A stretch of DNA of 64,000 nt from Melampsora larici-populina 98AG31 (lineage: Eukaryota > Basidiomycota > Pucciniomycetes > Pucciniales > Melampsoraceae). A program made the position numbers and the translations under genes. This document shows positions 11,063 to 23,578 of the stretch, in pieces. The notes beneath the pieces are model-generated. The model saw only the letters and a list, made by a program, of their open reading frames with translations. It did no database searches and had not been told where the DNA came from. Location of the stretch: contig NW_006768771.1 in NCBI RefSeq assembly GCF_000204055.1, positions 170,145 through 234,144 of the forward strand. The letters are read 5' to 3'. Positions within the stretch are counted from its first letter, which is position 1, and every line of letters starts with the position of its first letter.

Positions 11063-14000
11063 GAACTTGTCACCTAGCGTCAAAACAGATAAATGGCAGG
11101 TGAGCACTTTTAATTTCTGTTTGCGTACGCGAGTTGAGTATATATCTTCTGACCCTCAAGGTTTTGCAGGCATACACATCAACAAATTTTCTTCCTGCGT
11201 ATATATTTTCCTCTGGCCATTTGTAGATACCTATGTTCATTTTTATTTTTGCATCACTCAACTTTCACGCAAACAGGAACTCATTTCACATCTTTCAAGC
11301 GTCTCCTGTCAACAGGTTTGCTGTCCAAGTCTAAGACAGACCATCTAGAGGTGGTAAACCACCATCCAAAAAATCTTCATCATTCTCTTGAAGACATTTT
11401 CCTCCTCAGACAGCCAAGTTGTTAAGTAAGAATGCTGAGATGACAAAGGTGTTGGCTTCATGCGGTTTTGAGTGGATGACGTGCCTGGAGTTGTGTTGGG
11501 GGTGGGATTCTTTTTACTCACAGATTGGTTGCCAAGATCTTTGAAATCATTGAGTTGGCTTCAAAGGCCATTTATGATGGCTTCAAAACTGGCTGACTTG
11601 TTGCTTCAGGCTATTGGCAACAAGGATTACTACAACCACATTGGTGACGGGTGCAGCAGCATCTTGGGTGTTTCAAATCTTGTATTCAGCTTCCATATCT
11701 TCAGGCTGTGTAGGCTGCTGTTCTTGGGTTTGCATGATAAAAAAAGCACTGGATGGAGTTAAATCAAAGCTTTATAAATTGGGAACTATGTGATGTGACA
11801 TAGTAAAAGAATAATGGAATTGGGAGAGAATGTGGGATGAAACACCTTTGGTGCCAAACTATGGCTCTCTTTATACCTGTCATGGCCATGTTTTAATAAA
11901 TTTGATCAGGTAATACACATGTCATTCCCAATCCAGCCTGTTATCCCATGTTTCCTGGTAACAGAAAGGTGGGTTGATTTTGCTCAGTGTTTGTTCAGGA
12001 TCTTGTAGAATGGTAGATGACCATTGAACTCTCCAACGTTCAGGGGCTAGTCTAGTCAGGTCTGGCTCAAGCATTGTGACAATCAGAGGATGGTGGTAGT
12101 ACCAATCAAAAGTCAAAGTCATAGCTCAAGTGTTTGTTTTTAGTTTTAATTAATTCAGTGGAAAGAAAAATCAAAGAAAAACAATTCAAAAAGAAAAGTT
12201 CAGTTAAATATGCATAGTGATTGGAGGTGATTCAAACAAAAGAGCGAGTGGAAAGGGTAAAGAGGATTTGAAGAGTAAAATTATGGGTTATGTAGTAACT
12301 GTATTGGTATGAGTTATGGTTTATGAGTGGTTTATATCTTTGATTTTTACATTTGGCCAACAAGATCACACATCAACAAGATCACATATTGTTAATAACA
12401 ATTGAATCCATCATTAAAGTTGAATAAAAGGATGAATGAATAAATCCTTGAAGATCAATCACACAACACTTGTTCAAAGATAAAAAGCATTGTCCATTTT
12501 GAATCAATTATTAATCAAGAAATTCCTGTTATTATTGAGAAAGTGTTTATGTCAGCCAATCTATATGAATCATCATCATAAGAAGAGCAATGATTATTAG
12601 TAGTGTGTTAGAAATCAGTTGAAGACAAAATTGAAGAGGGTTAATATATGGATTGCTTACTTAAATTGTACTCAGATTATCATTTTATTTTATTTTATTA
12701 TTTTTGAGATAGTGAAGAGGGTTTTTAGGAGCTATTTGCCACTTTCATTGATTTGTATATATACTTGTGTGCATTTTAGCAAAGAAAAATTCCCTTTATT
12801 CTTACTCTCTTGTGGATCTTTAATTATTCTGATCAGTATAAACTTATTTTAACAGTGCTAAGTCAGTCAAACCAGCCCTTCTATCAGACAAGAAATTTGT
12901 TTTATGTGATTTATATGACACTGCCATTCTGTAATAACATTCTGAGAGAGTATTGAGCTTGTTTTGCTGTATTTTGACTCTACTGGAACAACACTTTAAT
13001 TGTGTTAAGATTATTAGATTGAATGGAATAATACTTGTTATGGGTTCACCAAGGGACATAGGTTGAGACTGGTCTACGACCCAGAGTGGAAGCGTGAAAA
13101 GAGTCTAGGTACCTGAGCCCTAAGGTTTAGGTAGCCCAAATGAAGAACTTTGAAATTTGTACAGAAGAATTCAACAAGTTCTTCTATTTGCACCATTCAC
13201 CTTCCTACAGTCTTCCTCACAAGTTCATGTAACTTTCTTCAAAAAACCCACCCTCCATCCCGGGGTCTGACACACCTGTCCTCTTCCTACGTTGGTCATC
13301 ACCCCTTCAGGATGTCATCTACTAACTAGAACTTGTTAGAGGCCAGTATGCCTGAGCTCCTAGTGTCAGTAGACTCAATGCCCCAAAGCCTGAGGGACCC
13401 CCCAAACCACCCAAACCCAAGACTATGCAAGAGTAGTCCACTGGAAAATGGTGGAGGTATTGAGCATAGGCACCTCAACCCACCCTACTCTGAGAGCGTG
13501 AAATCAAGAAGAAGTAGATATAGCAAGTATTGATATGATTTCTTTGGTGCTTTACATAGGAAACAAGAGATTGGGAAAACCAATTGTATTTAACTCAGTT
13601 AATGAGCCAAAATGTATCATTTTGGCATTATATCTGTGCTTTTTCTATGCTCTGGCTCTGAAACTACATTAAGTGTAATCAGTCTTCCCATGGGAAAATA
13701 CTTCTTTGTTTCCTGTTTTATCTTTTTTTCTTCTATCCCTAAAGACTTGGCAAGATCTTCTATGTTGAGTGCTTCAAAGAGGAATTCTTGGGAAACTTTT
13801 ATTGGTTGGTTATACTATTAGATTATCTCTCTTTGAGCTCTGTAAATATGTTGTTGAGCTTCAAGTTCCACAGTGTGTGAAAAAAAGAGAAGGGAGGATC
13901 AGCCAGGATCAGCCAGATGAGTGATTCCTTGCATAGAGAACTGAGAAAAAAGCCTGAAGGGTACAGATAGCAAATGACAGCGGGTGCTGGATTTGGTACA

Positions 14001-15075
14001 GAGTGGTGCAATTGACAGATGTTGCAAACCCAGAGCCCTTGTTGCATTGCAAAAGCCGGTGTTGTATGCCAAATATACACATGCAGGAAATTGGGGCCAA
14101 TGCAGCTAAGGTTTTGATGGGCTCTAGCTTGCAAAATGGTGATGGGTGCTATTTACAAGAATTGAGAACCCTTTTTCTTCCACTGATAATATTGTGGAGT
14201 ATCAAGTGGTGGGTCTTCCATAGGCTCATGGCTCTTCTCCCCCGCAAGTGTTTGACAAGAGAAGCCCACCTTTTGTTATCTTTTGTTCTTGCCCCTTGAA
14301 GACAGAGAGCTGGAAGAAAGACTTAGTCCCTTTTCCATCTCCAGAACTCTATGGGGCTTGCCCCACACCACCACATGTAGCTTAACCTACCTTTGTTAAT
14401 AATTTATTTCTAAGGCTGTGGTTACAAAGGATCACAATAGTATTAAGTTTTTCACTTAGAAACAACCTTGTAACCTTTGCCACTAAGTATCATGGACATG
14501 GGCGTCTCTTGCAAGTGGTATTGTGACCTTTGGACGTATAATTGCAAGGCAAGGTATGCTTTAGCACTACGTGACCCGCAGGCCTCCACATTGACCTTCA
14601 TCAACCTACCTTGGAAAGGTATCTCCCATTCATTTCAATCAATAGACTCCTACCGCCTATGTATTTGGATACATTTCTTCACAGAAAATAAAATGGAGCC
14701 GCTGGCGGTGACATATATTTCCGTCATTTCATCAATGTGTAATATTTATGATCAGTTGACCTTGACCTTATTGCAGCTTATGTTGCTTTGTGAGATTTCA
14801 ATATACGGAACCTTCGGGATTGTCACCAATTTAATTCATCAAATGCTTTTGAATTGTACGTAGAAAGTATGTAGTTCGTGCTAGTTCCTGCCGTTTCACG
14901 GAATCAGAGGAGAAGTGGAGGAAAGACTGACCTGGAAAGACTCAACTCGGCTACTCGTCCGATCTTGCCCCTAAGTCATCCCATGTGCCCTTAGACTTAT
15001 CTGTTGTATAGCTTAAGATTGGTTTTAACCATGATCAAAACCCAGACAGACTTAAAATTGTGAAAGTAAAAGCAC
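11063..15075. other. Long gene-poor stretch
   Basis: About 4 kb with no domain-bearing frame on either strand. Frames of 60-130 codons occur (for example 11472-11762 plus, 11922-12122 minus, 14477-14863 plus) but show no family features. Local composition changes, for example a C-rich stretch around 13200-13500, suggest decayed mobile DNA, which I cannot classify. Confidence 0.35.
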
Positions 15076-15180
15076 TAGAGGGCGGTTCAAGAAGGGCTTT
15101 TACAGCCCTTTTTTATATTTTACATCTTGTTCGGGGTCTGTAAATTTTAAGTAAAATTTTAAGGTCGTGAACCACCTTTA
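15076..15180. mobile_element. TA-flanked MITE, about 100 bp
   Basis: Starts TA then GAGGGCGGTTCAAG (15078-15091) and ends GTGAACCACCTT then TA (15179-15180), an imperfect inverted repeat. No coding capacity. The TA borders point to a Tc1/mariner-mobilised non-autonomous element. It shares its right TA with the next element. Confidence 0.55.
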
Positions 15181-15612
15181 GAGGTGGTTCACGGTTTGGC
15201 GATCTCGTAATCGGCCTTTAAAATTTTTAAATTCTGTCCCTGAATTTCCAAAAGACAGGGACAATTGAGCCGAAAAAAAGAATTACTTACATTCTTTCTT
15301 TTTTTTGTTCCTGGATTCTGACAATTTTTGGTCAAGAAAGGACCTCGTTTTCTCGTATTTTTTTTCTTGATGGCTTCCTCTTTCATTAACAAAAATTCTG
15401 TACAAAAACACAAGAAAACAAAAAAGAAAACAAAGCCAAAAAAAGACCGGTTGGGACTGTGTTCCTGAATTTACAAAGCTGTAAAACGTAAGTTTACAGC
15501 ATTCGCCGCTTTGCGATCAAGCTTTTTAAGGATTGAGCAACCTTAAAAAGACTGATCGCGACTCGGCAACCACGTTGCTCGCGGTTCTCTTCTTGAACCG
15601 CCCTAATATACA
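15179..15612. mobile_element. TA-flanked MITE, about 430 bp
   Basis: Starts TA then GAGGTGGTTCACG (15181-15193) and closes with CTTGAACCGCCCTAATATA (15592-15610), an imperfect inverted repeat of the same TIR family as its left neighbour. The junction with that neighbour makes a 12-bp perfect palindromic arm (15166-15177 with 15182-15193). No gene inside. Confidence 0.55.
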
Positions 15613-16386
15613 GCCGTTTCAAGAAAGGTTGACAACTTTTTTTGGAGAAAGTTGTCTCCGCAGCGGGTAAAACCAGAGACAAAACTTGATTTACAGGTTT
15701 ATTCTTTTCTGTATTCTTCCAATTAGCGGAGAGACAAAATTGAGTGAGGGACAAAACAGGACAAAACCCGGCTTTTGCACATTGGCGAGATTTTCAAAAA
15801 AAAACAATCTTTGTTGAAACAGCTGTAACCTGTAGGTACAAAAAGTGAAATCAAAAGTTCTCAAAAAGCTGATTGTGAAAAGTGAAAAGTGATTTGATAT
15901 TGATTGAAATTTGAAAAAAGTGTGGGATGCATGCTTACGTACAAGTTGTCGTCTGGAATTTCTCAATCTCAGCCTGTCATTGTTTTTTTGGTTGGTTTGA
16001 ATTCGCTAGCCTTGGTGAATTGAAGGAATTGAATTATGGATTGAATTTTTAAGATTCTTAAATTACACTTTGAAAAAGTACAGCCTTTCAAATTTCAATA
16101 CCCATCAAACTCGATTCAATTTCATTCAGCTGTCAGCAAATTAATCACAAAAATACCATCTGAAAGAACACCAACCTGAACCAGGACGCGAGGGATTGAC
16201 ACATACATACCGACATTAATTCTTTATCATTATCATCGTTCATGAACTCAGGATCCCTTATAGTCTTCATCAAATTCGATCTTTTAGTTTTGTGATGATA
16301 TCTTTTTAACTTGAGCATTCCTCATCGTTATCCTTTACATATCTTTTTAATTAATTTTACATCGATTTCAAGCCAATTTGATCAGA
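15611..16386. other. Intergenic, presumed promoter and 5' UTR
   Basis: No gene seen. A small GACAACTT...AAGTTGTC stem-loop lies near 15630-15660. The remaining AT-rich DNA precedes the start of the Ser-rich protein gene at 16387. Confidence 0.35.
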
Positions 16387-19300
16387 ATGAAGTATTTATT
16401 ATCATCAAAGCACAAGTCAAAAGGTAGTCAACAATCCATCGAGCATGAAGTCAAATCTCCTTTACCAGTCTTGGAATTATCTTTCAATGATAACTTTCGA
16501 ATCATGGTCAGTTGCTTTACTTTACCTTCTTTCGGTTTGAATTTGTTTTACACCCCACCCATCGCTCCGACTTGCTTCGACTCTGTCTTTCTCGCTGGGT
16601 ATCTATCTTTCTGAATCTCTCACTTGGTCTATAGCATTCTCAACTTCTATCAAGTCGGTTTACTGCTTTTCTCACCTTCAGCTGATCCATGATCTCTGTG
16701 ATCTAGTGTTTCGTTTCATTTGATCTTGTGATTCATATTATGATTGGTACAGTTCATTTTAGTCTTGATCGAAAGCTTTGACATATTCCTATCCCACTTC
16801 CCTAGTCTTTTGATTGTTTGGGCAACTCTCGAGTACGGTCACGGTTAAACTTATTTTTATTTGATCGTATCATATCAATCTAGAGTGATATACTCTTAAT
16901 TTTGAATTCAGCGTGTACATATTCTCAACCTTCAGTCTGGCGCAGTCAATCGGGTTGATGATTTACCACTTCTATCCATTGCTCATCATCAATCCTACAC
17001 CAGACAGCGCCTCACCCTCGCCTTCGTACTCAACAAGCAACGATAGCCACTGACTGCACCATCCACACTGCGTGCTGTTTATCTACTCTACTATCGATTG
17101 CGCTCCCCTCAATACTTTGTCATCGTCTCCACATTCACTCTCAATCCCCTTTTCTTATACTTTCTCCCTGCCTCCGTTGAGCCATTTTAAAATATTTCTC
17201 CCATATCACCCCCTTTGTCTCCTTTCGGTAATTCTGGATACGCCCTTGCTGACAAACTTCCTCTGGTATTTGTTTTTGGACTGCATTCCTAATCATCCCA
17301 ATTGTAGCCCGATCTCTCGCGTCGGTTCACATTACTTCGTAACAACGCTGGCGGGTTTTTACCGATTGGAACCGTTCAACAACACCTTGAGTTTGTCTAA
17401 ATCATCTCACTTTCACATTAAATATAGCCTTGTTCTCGTTTCCTTGATTCCATAGTCTAGTGGATGAAGTTCTAAATCTTTCTTTCTATTACCCTTGTGC
17501 TCCGCGTAGATATCAACGTGAGAGGGGTCAACTCACTCGCTCGGAAGAGAACTTGATTTTGCAAGAATTGACAAAACATACTACAACATACGAAGAAGAA
17601 CCTTCAGACTCACATACCGCAGTGTCAAAGTCAACTGATCACCTCCCGCCCAGCGCCTCCCCAATAAAAACTAGCTCGGGCAGCCGCCCTTTCTTCGGCT
17701 CATCTTCAGAACGTGATATTGCTTATTTACAAAAAGAATTCAAGACATCTTCTGCCTCGAAAGAGAAGTTCATTAGAGGCGTGACTCGACTCCCGAAGGA
17801 GCCAATCATCTCAGAGGAACCCGGATTTTCTGACTACCCCTCTATTGAACCTACCTCTACCTCTGTCACTCAGCAGCCTGAAGAGCAATCTACAAATCAT
17901 ACCTCAGAAGACGACGACGAAGAGGAGCTCGTTCTTAGTCCCGTTCGGCTTCAGCGTATCTCTATGGCACTGGACCGCATTTTGGGTGATCATTTGGCAT
18001 CCCCTATATCTGCTCCCAACATGCGCCCTACTTCTTCATCCACTAGCGAATACATCTGTTCTGGCTCAGCGTCAGGTCAATCCAACGAATCTCCTCGAAA
18101 CCTCACCCACTCACCATCAATTTATCTCGAGCAGAACGCTCATGGCAGCAATTCAGCCGAATCAAGGGTACACGATGAACTTTTAAAAGCACTTTCAACG
18201 ACGCCCACTTCGGCTTCGGCCTCACCAAGTCTCATGACGACAGACTCGTCTTTACGATGTTCCGACGACTTCAGACCGGATCCGACATCGTCCATTGATT
18301 CTGATCCAGTATACTCTTGTGCCTCATCTCGCGAGCGTCAATCCAGTCAATCATCCCTCACATCGACTAGGTCATCAACTGCTATATCTTCGTGTTTTCA
18401 TGGCTCATATGACGAACATGAACGTAATACTTTGATGTGTTTCGATTTCACTACCTTTGGTGAAGGAGCACAGGCAAAAGACCTCAAGACCTCTCTTGAC
18501 GCGGGCATTTTCCCCGACGCTGTTCTCTCCTGTGAAAGTATCAATCGTGATCAGCTGTTTACCGACTCGAACATCCGATATTCCGACCTAATTGCGATAC
18601 AAGAAACTCTGGTAGCATCCGCTCCAGCCTCCTCTACCAATGTATCCTCTCGGATTCCTTGTGCTAACGAGCCTTCGTTGCCGCCTAAGAATTCTCTTGG
18701 TCGAAGCAAGTCACAATCGACCGCCTCTCGCGGTAGTCCTCGTATTGCATCCCACTCCACCAATATCGCGCGACCTACTCGTTCTAGTTCATTCCGAAAG
18801 CAAGTTTCGACCACTAAACTCTCGCGCGGGATCGGATCATGCCATCGAATGAGATCAGCGAGCCAATCAGCCGAAAGCTCTTCACCTTCATCAGACCCCT
18901 TCATCAGGGTCTCATCAGTGTCTTCCTCTTCCAGTATGCGCCATCGCTCTAACGGCGTGCCACCGTTGGTATCATCCAGCGTGTCTCCAGCACTCACTCC
19001 CGAATCACATTCCTTTCCAATCACGCCGGTCCTGTCGCAGGAGTCGGATCCCAATCCTCGCCATCAGAATCTGCTAGTCTATGACAGTTTTTCTTCCAAT
19101 GGTATGTCCTCATTGTGCCCCTTGTGATCTCTACTTCTCTGACGTCGATTTTATGCACTCACAGACGTGGATAAGCACCTCGGAATCCATCAAGTCTGCC
19201 CTCTTCCAGATGTCAAAGAAGAAGCCCAACCGCTTGTTACCGATCCTACATACCCTTCGGTCGATGACGTTGACGCTGACCCGCCGATGAAGTCAGAAGC

Positions 19301-21338
19301 AGAAGATGCCGTGCCGACGGTAGTGTGGCCTAAAAGGGCTCAACCGGGGCGTGCAAACAGGCCGGTACCCACCACGCTTTTGTTTCGCGATGTCGAGGCT
19401 CAAGCCGTCGCTGCAAATGCCGCCTTGAGATGTGCTGCTACTTTGCCACGCGAGCTTCCGGGGAGTGACGGCACGGTCAAAAAGGAATCTGGACCCAAGT
19501 TGAAGAAAGATATCAAGAAGAAAAAGTCCATCAGCAGGGCACAGATCGGGGCACCTCAGTTGGTTTCCGCATCGGCTAATTTGGCCAGCTTGGAACTTGA
19601 CCAAGCCGCTTTGGTCCTTCGGGCGAATGCGCAAGCAAATTCTCCGGAGACGGACGATCGAAAACGCGGATCTACTAGAGCCAGTTTTAAGCTTAGGTTA
19701 AGGAAGAAGAAGCCGAGTGATGGGGTCAGCACACCGCTTGAGGACCCATCGGGCCATTCAACCGTGCAGGCTCAGGTTAGCACCGGGTGGCCTTCTATCA
19801 CCTCAGAATATGATCATAACGCTTCAGCGACGGCCAGTCCAGCCATTCCCACTACTCTATCGCCCAACATCAGCTCTCCCCAACGGCCTAGTTCAAGAGA
19901 TATAGATGAAGTCCACGGAGTTGAAAGGTTTAGCAAAACCCAAAGCAATTCTCTCGGTCACTCAGACGGCACATTGAAGCAATCACTCCGCCGGCTTTTG
20001 ACTTCTCGCGCTCAGTCTAAACCTGCGACACCTTCTTTACCGGCTCTTCCTCGCGTTCCATCTTTGCAGGGTATTGACCTGGGTTCCCGGCATCCGATAT
20101 GGGAAGGCGCGACAGCTGAAGTCAAACAGGAGTCTCAAGATATTGCCAAGGATCCCTTTGGCTCAGATTGGGTGGATGTCCGATCTGAAGCAATTGAAGC
20201 TGTTGCGCCCTTAAAGATCATGAAAGTACCCGGATCCATCAGAGATAACACTAAGGGTGGGAAACTGAGGGCCAGGTGGACCAATGACAGCTCCGAGCAT
20301 ATGACTGCTGACTCTTCTCAAGCGGAGGGAACACTGAAACCTCCGCAGGTCTTAGGTGGTTCCGTTAGCGAAAAACGACCGTCAACAGACTCCGTACAGC
20401 GTCTACTCAGTGATTTGGGTTTGCCATTACAACAAGGTGCCGATTTAGGCGTGACGAAGGAGAGAGCTGGATCTATTCTGGAGACGACTCTGGATGGGGA
20501 GGAGAGGTGGGTTTACCATTCGGCCGCGGCCAAAGGCAAAGGACGTGCCATTTTGGATCATGAGGCGCCATTCGACAGATCTTGTTCAGCCGGCGACAAT
20601 TCTTCTCTGTTTCCTCAGACACAGGATTCTGAGATATTCACACGATCAATCTCCAAACCCAGCAAGCAGTCAGCTTTCGTCGATGATTCGCCTGCGCAGG
20701 ACACGCTCCCACCGAACGCAGTGCCTTGTAATCCATCAAATCCTGCTCGCTTGCATGCCTCCTTCCCAATATTACCCCAAGATCTTGATGGAGTAGGCGT
20801 TGCGGATCCAAGCAACTTGATGGTAACTGCCCAGAATCACGATGACACGAGAAGTGATTACGCAGCCTCTATATTTGATCTTTATGATCGCCCTGAGTCT
20901 TCAATCTGGGAACAACCTTCTGAAACTAATTCCTTATCCCATGGCGAAAAGATGAACCGTCGTAGTTGTGCCGCCCCCACCAAGTCAAAAGCGCTGGATC
21001 AGTCTTTCTTGGACATCACTGGATGCCCTAGCGATCAGGGGCATTGTCGGAGCAGTATGGCTAGTAGCAGTAGCAGTGGTAGCGATAACGGAGCGATTGG
21101 GGTTTCGGAAGGAAGAAGTGATGATGATGTGATGATGATTATGAACAAATTCCGGAAGGATGTGACTTCTAACAGGGCATCGACTGCATCAGGTTTATTT
21201 CCAGCAATCCCAGGTCCATATCGTTCTAGAAAGCCATCTAAGGTGAATGTTGTACATGACGGAGGACGTCGTAAGACAGTAGTGGAAGATGAGGAAGATG
21301 AACAGAGGGTTTGGAAATTGATTTTGGGAGGTGATTGA
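16387..21338 (+). CDS. Large Ser-rich protein of unknown function
   Basis: Certain coding parts are 17456-19101 and 19165-21338, joined by a 63-nt intron with GTATGT donor and CACAG acceptor that completes a Gly-to-Asp junction codon in frame. The 5' end is less sure. A first exon 16387-16506 (40 codons, donor GTCAGT) needs a small middle exon to restore phase; 16912-16934 fits, giving about 1320 residues. The protein is mostly low-complexity Ser/Thr/Pro sequence with an acidic patch and a possible amphipathic helix (SPVRLQRISMALDRILGDHL), a basic KKKxxS segment and a C-terminal motif EDEQRVWKLIL. No enzyme domain is visible. The composition suggests a phosphorylated, disordered scaffold or regulator; this is inference. 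The roughly 950-nt 5' intron region is unusually long for this genome. Confidence 0.7.
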
Positions 21339-22713
21339 TGAAGAGGACTTCACTATCCAAGTTTCAATTTGACTTTTTTTGGCATGCTTCTTTTTTGAAG
21401 AATATTGATTTTTTGTTTGTCATTGATGTATTATAGTTTTTCTTATCACTCTTTTTTATGAGTCGTTTTTTTGTTGGTCTCAGACTTCTCACATATATAT
21501 ATCTAGTGAATGAAGGAAGAATAGAAGGTGAAGGAGATTTGATTTGATTGATTTTCATTTTGTTTAGAATACAGAAGTGAAAGTGTTTGCTGGAATCAAT
21601 CATGATTAGTTTCTTTAACTTGTTAAGTAGATTTTTATTATTGAATAACATGTTTTCTGAAGACAAAAGAAATGTGACATATATATATATATATATATAT
21701 ATTAACAAATTATTAAGGTATGATAGATAGCGGTGGATATGGTCATTAATGAAATTCAACTGGTTGCTGAATTAGGTCACTGAAGTTCTGATGTGTTGTT
21801 TGCTTTGTTTGTCCACTTGTCACTTTTTTACTCCAATGCTGCTTTTTGCTAAGGGGTTTTTATCGACGCGCAAGTGGAGATTGAGTAATCTGAAGTTTAT
21901 TATGTTGTACATGGGTAAGCTGCGAGACGTAACTCTTGACCTGTTTTGTGTTTTGATGAATGATTTCAACAAGTGCCAACGCTTGAGTCTGTCGTTTCAT
22001 CTTCCTTCACTTCAAGTCAAGAAATATTACCATACAACCTTACTACGTTTTGAGGGGATATTGTTAAACCATTTGGGAAATGGCTCCAACTCTGTGAGCT
22101 TGGGACTACGGTGGACACACCTGCCTCACAGCAATGATGCACCTCGGTATTTTTCGCTTCGACTCAACAAGGTATACATATCCGACATATATCCCTGGTT
22201 GAGTTATGGTGCTTGAATGTACTTTTCACTGCCCAGTTCGCTGTAGAGGGTCGATATTCTGAATTGTACTTTCACGCTCATGGCCTGATGATGAAAATGC
22301 AACTCAATTTGCCTCGGGTACACCAACGGTCTTCAAGGAGAAATTCTAAAGAAAGGCCGAAGGAAAGCGACCATGACGGTGCAATTCAACATGCTTAAGA
22401 TAAGAGGTTTGTCTTTCCTGTGATGTTCTTCGCGAGAGATTTTGAGCTGCTTTTTTTTGATGACGATTTGGCCTCGAATCAACGACATCAGAATTGAAGC
22501 AAGGAAGGGTCCGGGTATCCAAGTCCCCGGTATCGACTCGGGTACGCGGCGCGATACCGAAGCCCATTGATCAGGTACGTGTGATCTAACCCTAACCATA
22601 ACCTGATGAGACTCATGAAAAGTATCGGTATGGGCGCTCACTGAGCACCTGCTATTGCAATTTCCCCTTTATCGACTGTAACACGACTATCCGGGCCTTC
22701 GCCAGCAAACACA
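21339..22713. other. Intergenic region with AT microsatellite
   Basis: Contains the 3' flank of the Ser-rich protein gene, an (AT)12 run at 21679-21702, and the promoter of the L11 gene. Several frames of 60-140 codons (21791-22216 plus, 22333-22641 minus) show no domain and are probably chance. Confidence 0.35.
21679..21702. repeat. (AT)12 microsatellite
   Basis: Uninterrupted AT dinucleotide run in the 3' flank of the preceding gene. Confidence 0.9.
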
Positions 22714-23578
22714 ATGGTCAGTTCATGTCCCCTCTCCCTGCAAAACGTCCTATCTCACCTACGTGCCCTCCTAACAATGCTCAACACTTTCAGGCCGACA
22801 CGAAGACCAACCCCATGCGAGAGCTCAAAATCGAAAAGCTCGTCATCAGTCAGTACCAAAGTACCAAACTCACAACAAAATTATCTTATCACTCATATTC
22901 ATAAATCACACAGATATCTCGGTCGGTGAATCTGGAGATCGATTGACCCGAGCATCAAAAGTACATCCCTTTGCGTCATTAGTCTATTTAGCTAAAGACT
23001 AATCAAGTCATCCGCGTTTTCTACTAGGTTTTGGAACAACTTACCGGTCAAACCCCTGTGACTTCCAAAGCTCGTTACACTGTTCGTTCATTTGGTATTC
23101 GAAGAAATGAAAAGATCGCCTGCCATGTCACTATCCGAGGCCCTAAAGCTGAGGAAATCTTGGAACGTGGACTCAAAGTGAAGGAGTATGAACTACGGAA
23201 GCGAAACTTCTCTGAGACCGGAAACTTTGGCTTCGGTATCACTGAACACATTGATTTGGGTATCAAATACGACCCTGGAATTGGGTGGGTTGATTTTGAT
23301 TGGATCTGATCGCGTTCTTAGCTCAAGGTTGTATTGCTTCAATAGTATCTTTGGTATGGACTTCTACGTTGTCATGGGTCGACCTGGCTTCCGAGTGGCT
23401 CGACGCAAGCATGCCACAGCCCGTGTTGGATACAAACACAAAGTCAAAAAGGAAGACACTATGACCTGGTTCCGATCTCGCTTCGATGGTATGTCGCTGG
23501 CTCTCTTAACATCCTGCATGTACTCCCCTGACAAACTCGACTTCTACTGTAATCATGATAGGTATCCTTGTTCGATAA
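22714..23578 (+). CDS. RPL11: 60S ribosomal protein L11 (uL5)
   Basis: Component of the central protuberance of the large ribosomal subunit, assembled with the 5S rRNA particle. Six exons: 22714-22716 (the ATG alone), 22794-22848, 22914-22960, 23028-23284, 23346-23488 and 23562-23578. All phases agree and give 173 residues, the normal family length. The start [17 protein letters not shown], the centre [20 protein letters not shown] and the C-terminal ..[15 protein letters not shown] with final FDGILVR are diagnostic. An initial exon consisting only of the start codon is common in ribosomal protein genes of basidiomycetes. Nothing is missing or altered in the coding frame. Confidence 0.97.

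Noticed and set aside
14477..14863. 128-codon plus frame
   Set aside because: No recognisable motifs and no flanking exons; base composition is like the surrounding non-coding DNA.
18551..19054. 167-codon minus-strand frame
   Set aside because: Lies antisense inside the Ser-rich protein gene, whose frame and introns are much better supported; it is a shadow.
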